Source: Bacteroidales bacterium (lineage in GTDB: Bacteria > Bacteroidota > Bacteroidia > Bacteroidales > UBA932). Taken from it: a stretch of 43,228 nucleotides of DNA. The notes below the pieces were generated by a model. It was not told the DNA's origin, searched no databases, and saw only the letters and a program-made list of their open reading frames with translations. Shown here piece by piece: positions 42,142-43,228 of the stretch; the first letter of the stretch is position 1; the number at the start of each line of letters is the position of its first letter. The position numbers and the translations under genes were made by a program. The DNA lies in the NCBI GenBank assembly GCA_016282145.1, contig JAEEJZ010000075.1, forward strand, positions 1 to 43,228, given 5' to 3'.

Positions 42142-43228
42142 TTAATAGATGGCTTCAAGTCTGCGGTAGGTCTTGGCATCGATGGGAACGACACAGCCGT
42201 GGCGACAGCCGTTTGCATTGGCCGGCGGTGTAAAGGAAGTGTTCTGTGTCCAAGGACCGGATACTGTAAGGGAATTAGAATAATACAACTCATAAACGTG
42301 AGCATCATCGTGATAGTTCTCTACGTACAGATACCATTTGCTATTGTCCGGGGATTTGACCATCGTAGGCCCTTCCCTGTGCCTCGGGGTAAGGTTGTTG
42401 CTGCTCGTAACAAGACTGTAACTCCCTGTGAGCGAGGATGAAGAACGCATCCTGGGCCTCTTGTAATAGCTCTTGTCACTATCATACGTGAGTTCGTGCT
42501 TATAGAGTGCGTAGTACTTGCCGCCATAATAGTGAATACTGGTGTCTATATGACCGGCGGTACCGTCCGGGAAGAGTTTCTGCGCAGTGGTAAAGGTCTC
42601 GAAATCGCTTGTAAGCACGTAGAACGTGCACATAGATTCCCAATAGGCGTCATCGCTCTTGTCCTTTTCTCCGGCATGCCACGTGAGCATGAACTGCTTG
42701 GAAACCGGATCGTGGAACACCTTTATAGCACCGTAGGAATTGGTGTCATTCCCATAGGCGGCAGGAAGAGCAAACACAGATGCGGGGATGCTCTTGGCAA
42801 CGGTCCAGGTAACACAATCGGTAGAACACCAGACAACAGGATTGCGAGGAGCGGAATCGCTTACACCAATGAGCCAGAAAATGCCGTTGTCATCCTGGGT
42901 AATGTAAGGGAAACCATAATACGTAGGCATAGGTGAAGCCCCACCGTTCAGCACGGTCCAACTGAGACCGTCGTGAGAGATGGCATAGTACAGACGATAA
43001 TACTTTCCATCGCCGTTGCCGGTATGGGCAAAGAGATACCCGCCCGTACCGCCTTCTTCCGGATCCGTGCCTCCGGAGTAAGATTCTTGGTCTACTACGG
43101 TGACGGTAATGGCCGCGTCGGACCAGCCGCTGAACCACTTCTTCTCCGCAGAACTGCTTGTACCGTAGGAATACGTGCTCTTGCCGCCGCTGTATTTTGT
43201 TCCGGCATTGGCCGCTCCCGTCACGTTC
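42142..43228 (-). CDS. GH43-like five-bladed propeller protein (partial, 5' end missing)
   Basis: The reading frame enters from beyond the right edge; the C-terminal 361 or so residues are visible. The first part (SGGKSTYSYGTSSSAEKKWFSGWSDAAITVTVV) looks like the end of an Ig-like or BACON-type domain. The rest is a bladed glycosidase fold of the GH43/GH117 superfamily type: YYRLYYAISHDGLSWTV, GFPYITQDDNGIFWLIG, GAIKVFHDPVSKQFMLTWH, HIDTSIHYYGGKYYALYK, HREGPTMVKSPDNSKWYLYV and finally CRHGCVVPID with a histidine near the centre. Candidate acids are the Asp in HIDTSI and the Glu in REGPTM. Substrate is unknown; arabinan or galactan side chains would fit the locus. Confidence 0.7.
   Translation of the reverse strand, partial: NVTGAANAGTKYSGGKSTYSYGTSSSAEKKWFSGWSDAAITVTVVDQESYSGGTDPEEGGTGGYLFAHTGNGDGKYYRLYYAISHDGLSWTVLNGGASPMPTYYGFPYITQDDNGIFWLIGVSDSAPRNPVVWCSTDCVTWTVAKSIPASVFALPAAYGNDTNSYGAIKVFHDPVSKQFMLTWHAGEKDKSDDAYWESMCTFYVLTSDFETFTTAQKLFPDGTAGHIDTSIHYYGGKYYALYKHELTYDSDKSYYKRPRMRSSSSLTGSYSLVTSSNNLTPRHREGPTMVKSPDNSKWYLYVENYHDDAHVYELYYSNSLTVSGPWTQNTSFTPPANANGCRHGCVVPIDAKTYRRLEAIY

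Overview
The window looks like chromosomal DNA of a Bacteroidota bacterium, most likely an uncultured gut- or rumen-type Bacteroidales. The signs are several TAnnTTTG-type -7 promoter boxes, many Bacteroidales lipoproteins, a GH105/GH78/GH92/GH27/SASA carbohydrate-degradation gene set, a MINPP-type histidine phosphatase, an M13 peptidase and a DUF5106-like thioredoxin-fold lipoprotein. The central block is visibly GC-rich; the two ends and the 30.9-31.5 kb gap are more AT-rich. No rRNA, tRNA, CRISPR array, transposase or phage gene was recognised. Species cannot be set from the sequence alone.

Layout. (a) 1-650: the start of a leftward gene, a promoter with an overlapping palindrome, short tandem repeats, a strong hairpin, and the wreck of a pectate-lyase-fold gene. 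(b) 654-5566: a secreted GH39-like glycosidase, a deletion scar of an SGNH esterase beside its intact paralogue, a GH105 lipoprotein and a FISUMP-like lipoprotein. (c) 5658-9429 (minus strand): a compact cassette of a secreted UGSC-type CxxC protein, an ECF sigma factor, a small membrane protein (probable anti-sigma), a Spy/CpxP-like periplasmic protein and an unknown secreted protein. (d) 9504-24881 (minus strand): eleven genes with gaps of at most 6 nt or overlaps, running thyA, folA, an NSS transporter, mutS, a GT4-like glycosyltransferase, a YfhO-like protein, rsmA/ksgA, an M13 peptidase, a MINPP-like phosphatase, an MBOAT acyltransferase and its SGNH/AlgJ-like partner. (e) 24898-25017: a large nested palindromic element. 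(f) 25025-30933: galM with a DUF5106-like lipoprotein on the minus strand, and divergently a three-part metallopeptidase/propeller/barrel protein with an unknown secreted protein. (g) 30934-31508: a near-consensus promoter, a possible structured RNA, two tiny ORFs and a terminator. (h) 31509-43228: a carbohydrate locus with a SASA-EEP fusion, GH27, a C-terminally short GH92, an unassigned six-hairpin-type glycosidase, GH78 and a partial GH43-like protein.

How the parts fit. Regions b and h together read as accessory enzymes for pectin side chains and complex plant glycans (unsaturated galacturonyl hydrolase, rhamnosidase, alpha-galactosidase, alpha-mannosidase-like and esterases). No SusC/SusD pair lies in the window, so the uptake machinery must be elsewhere. 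Region d couples thymidylate synthesis, mismatch repair, rRNA dimethylation and cell-surface functions in one apparent transcription unit. Region c is the most system-like piece: a periplasmic redox-motif protein of unknown chemistry is encoded 4 nt upstream of a sigma factor and followed by membrane and periplasmic partners, which suggests an envelope-sensing circuit not described to my knowledge.
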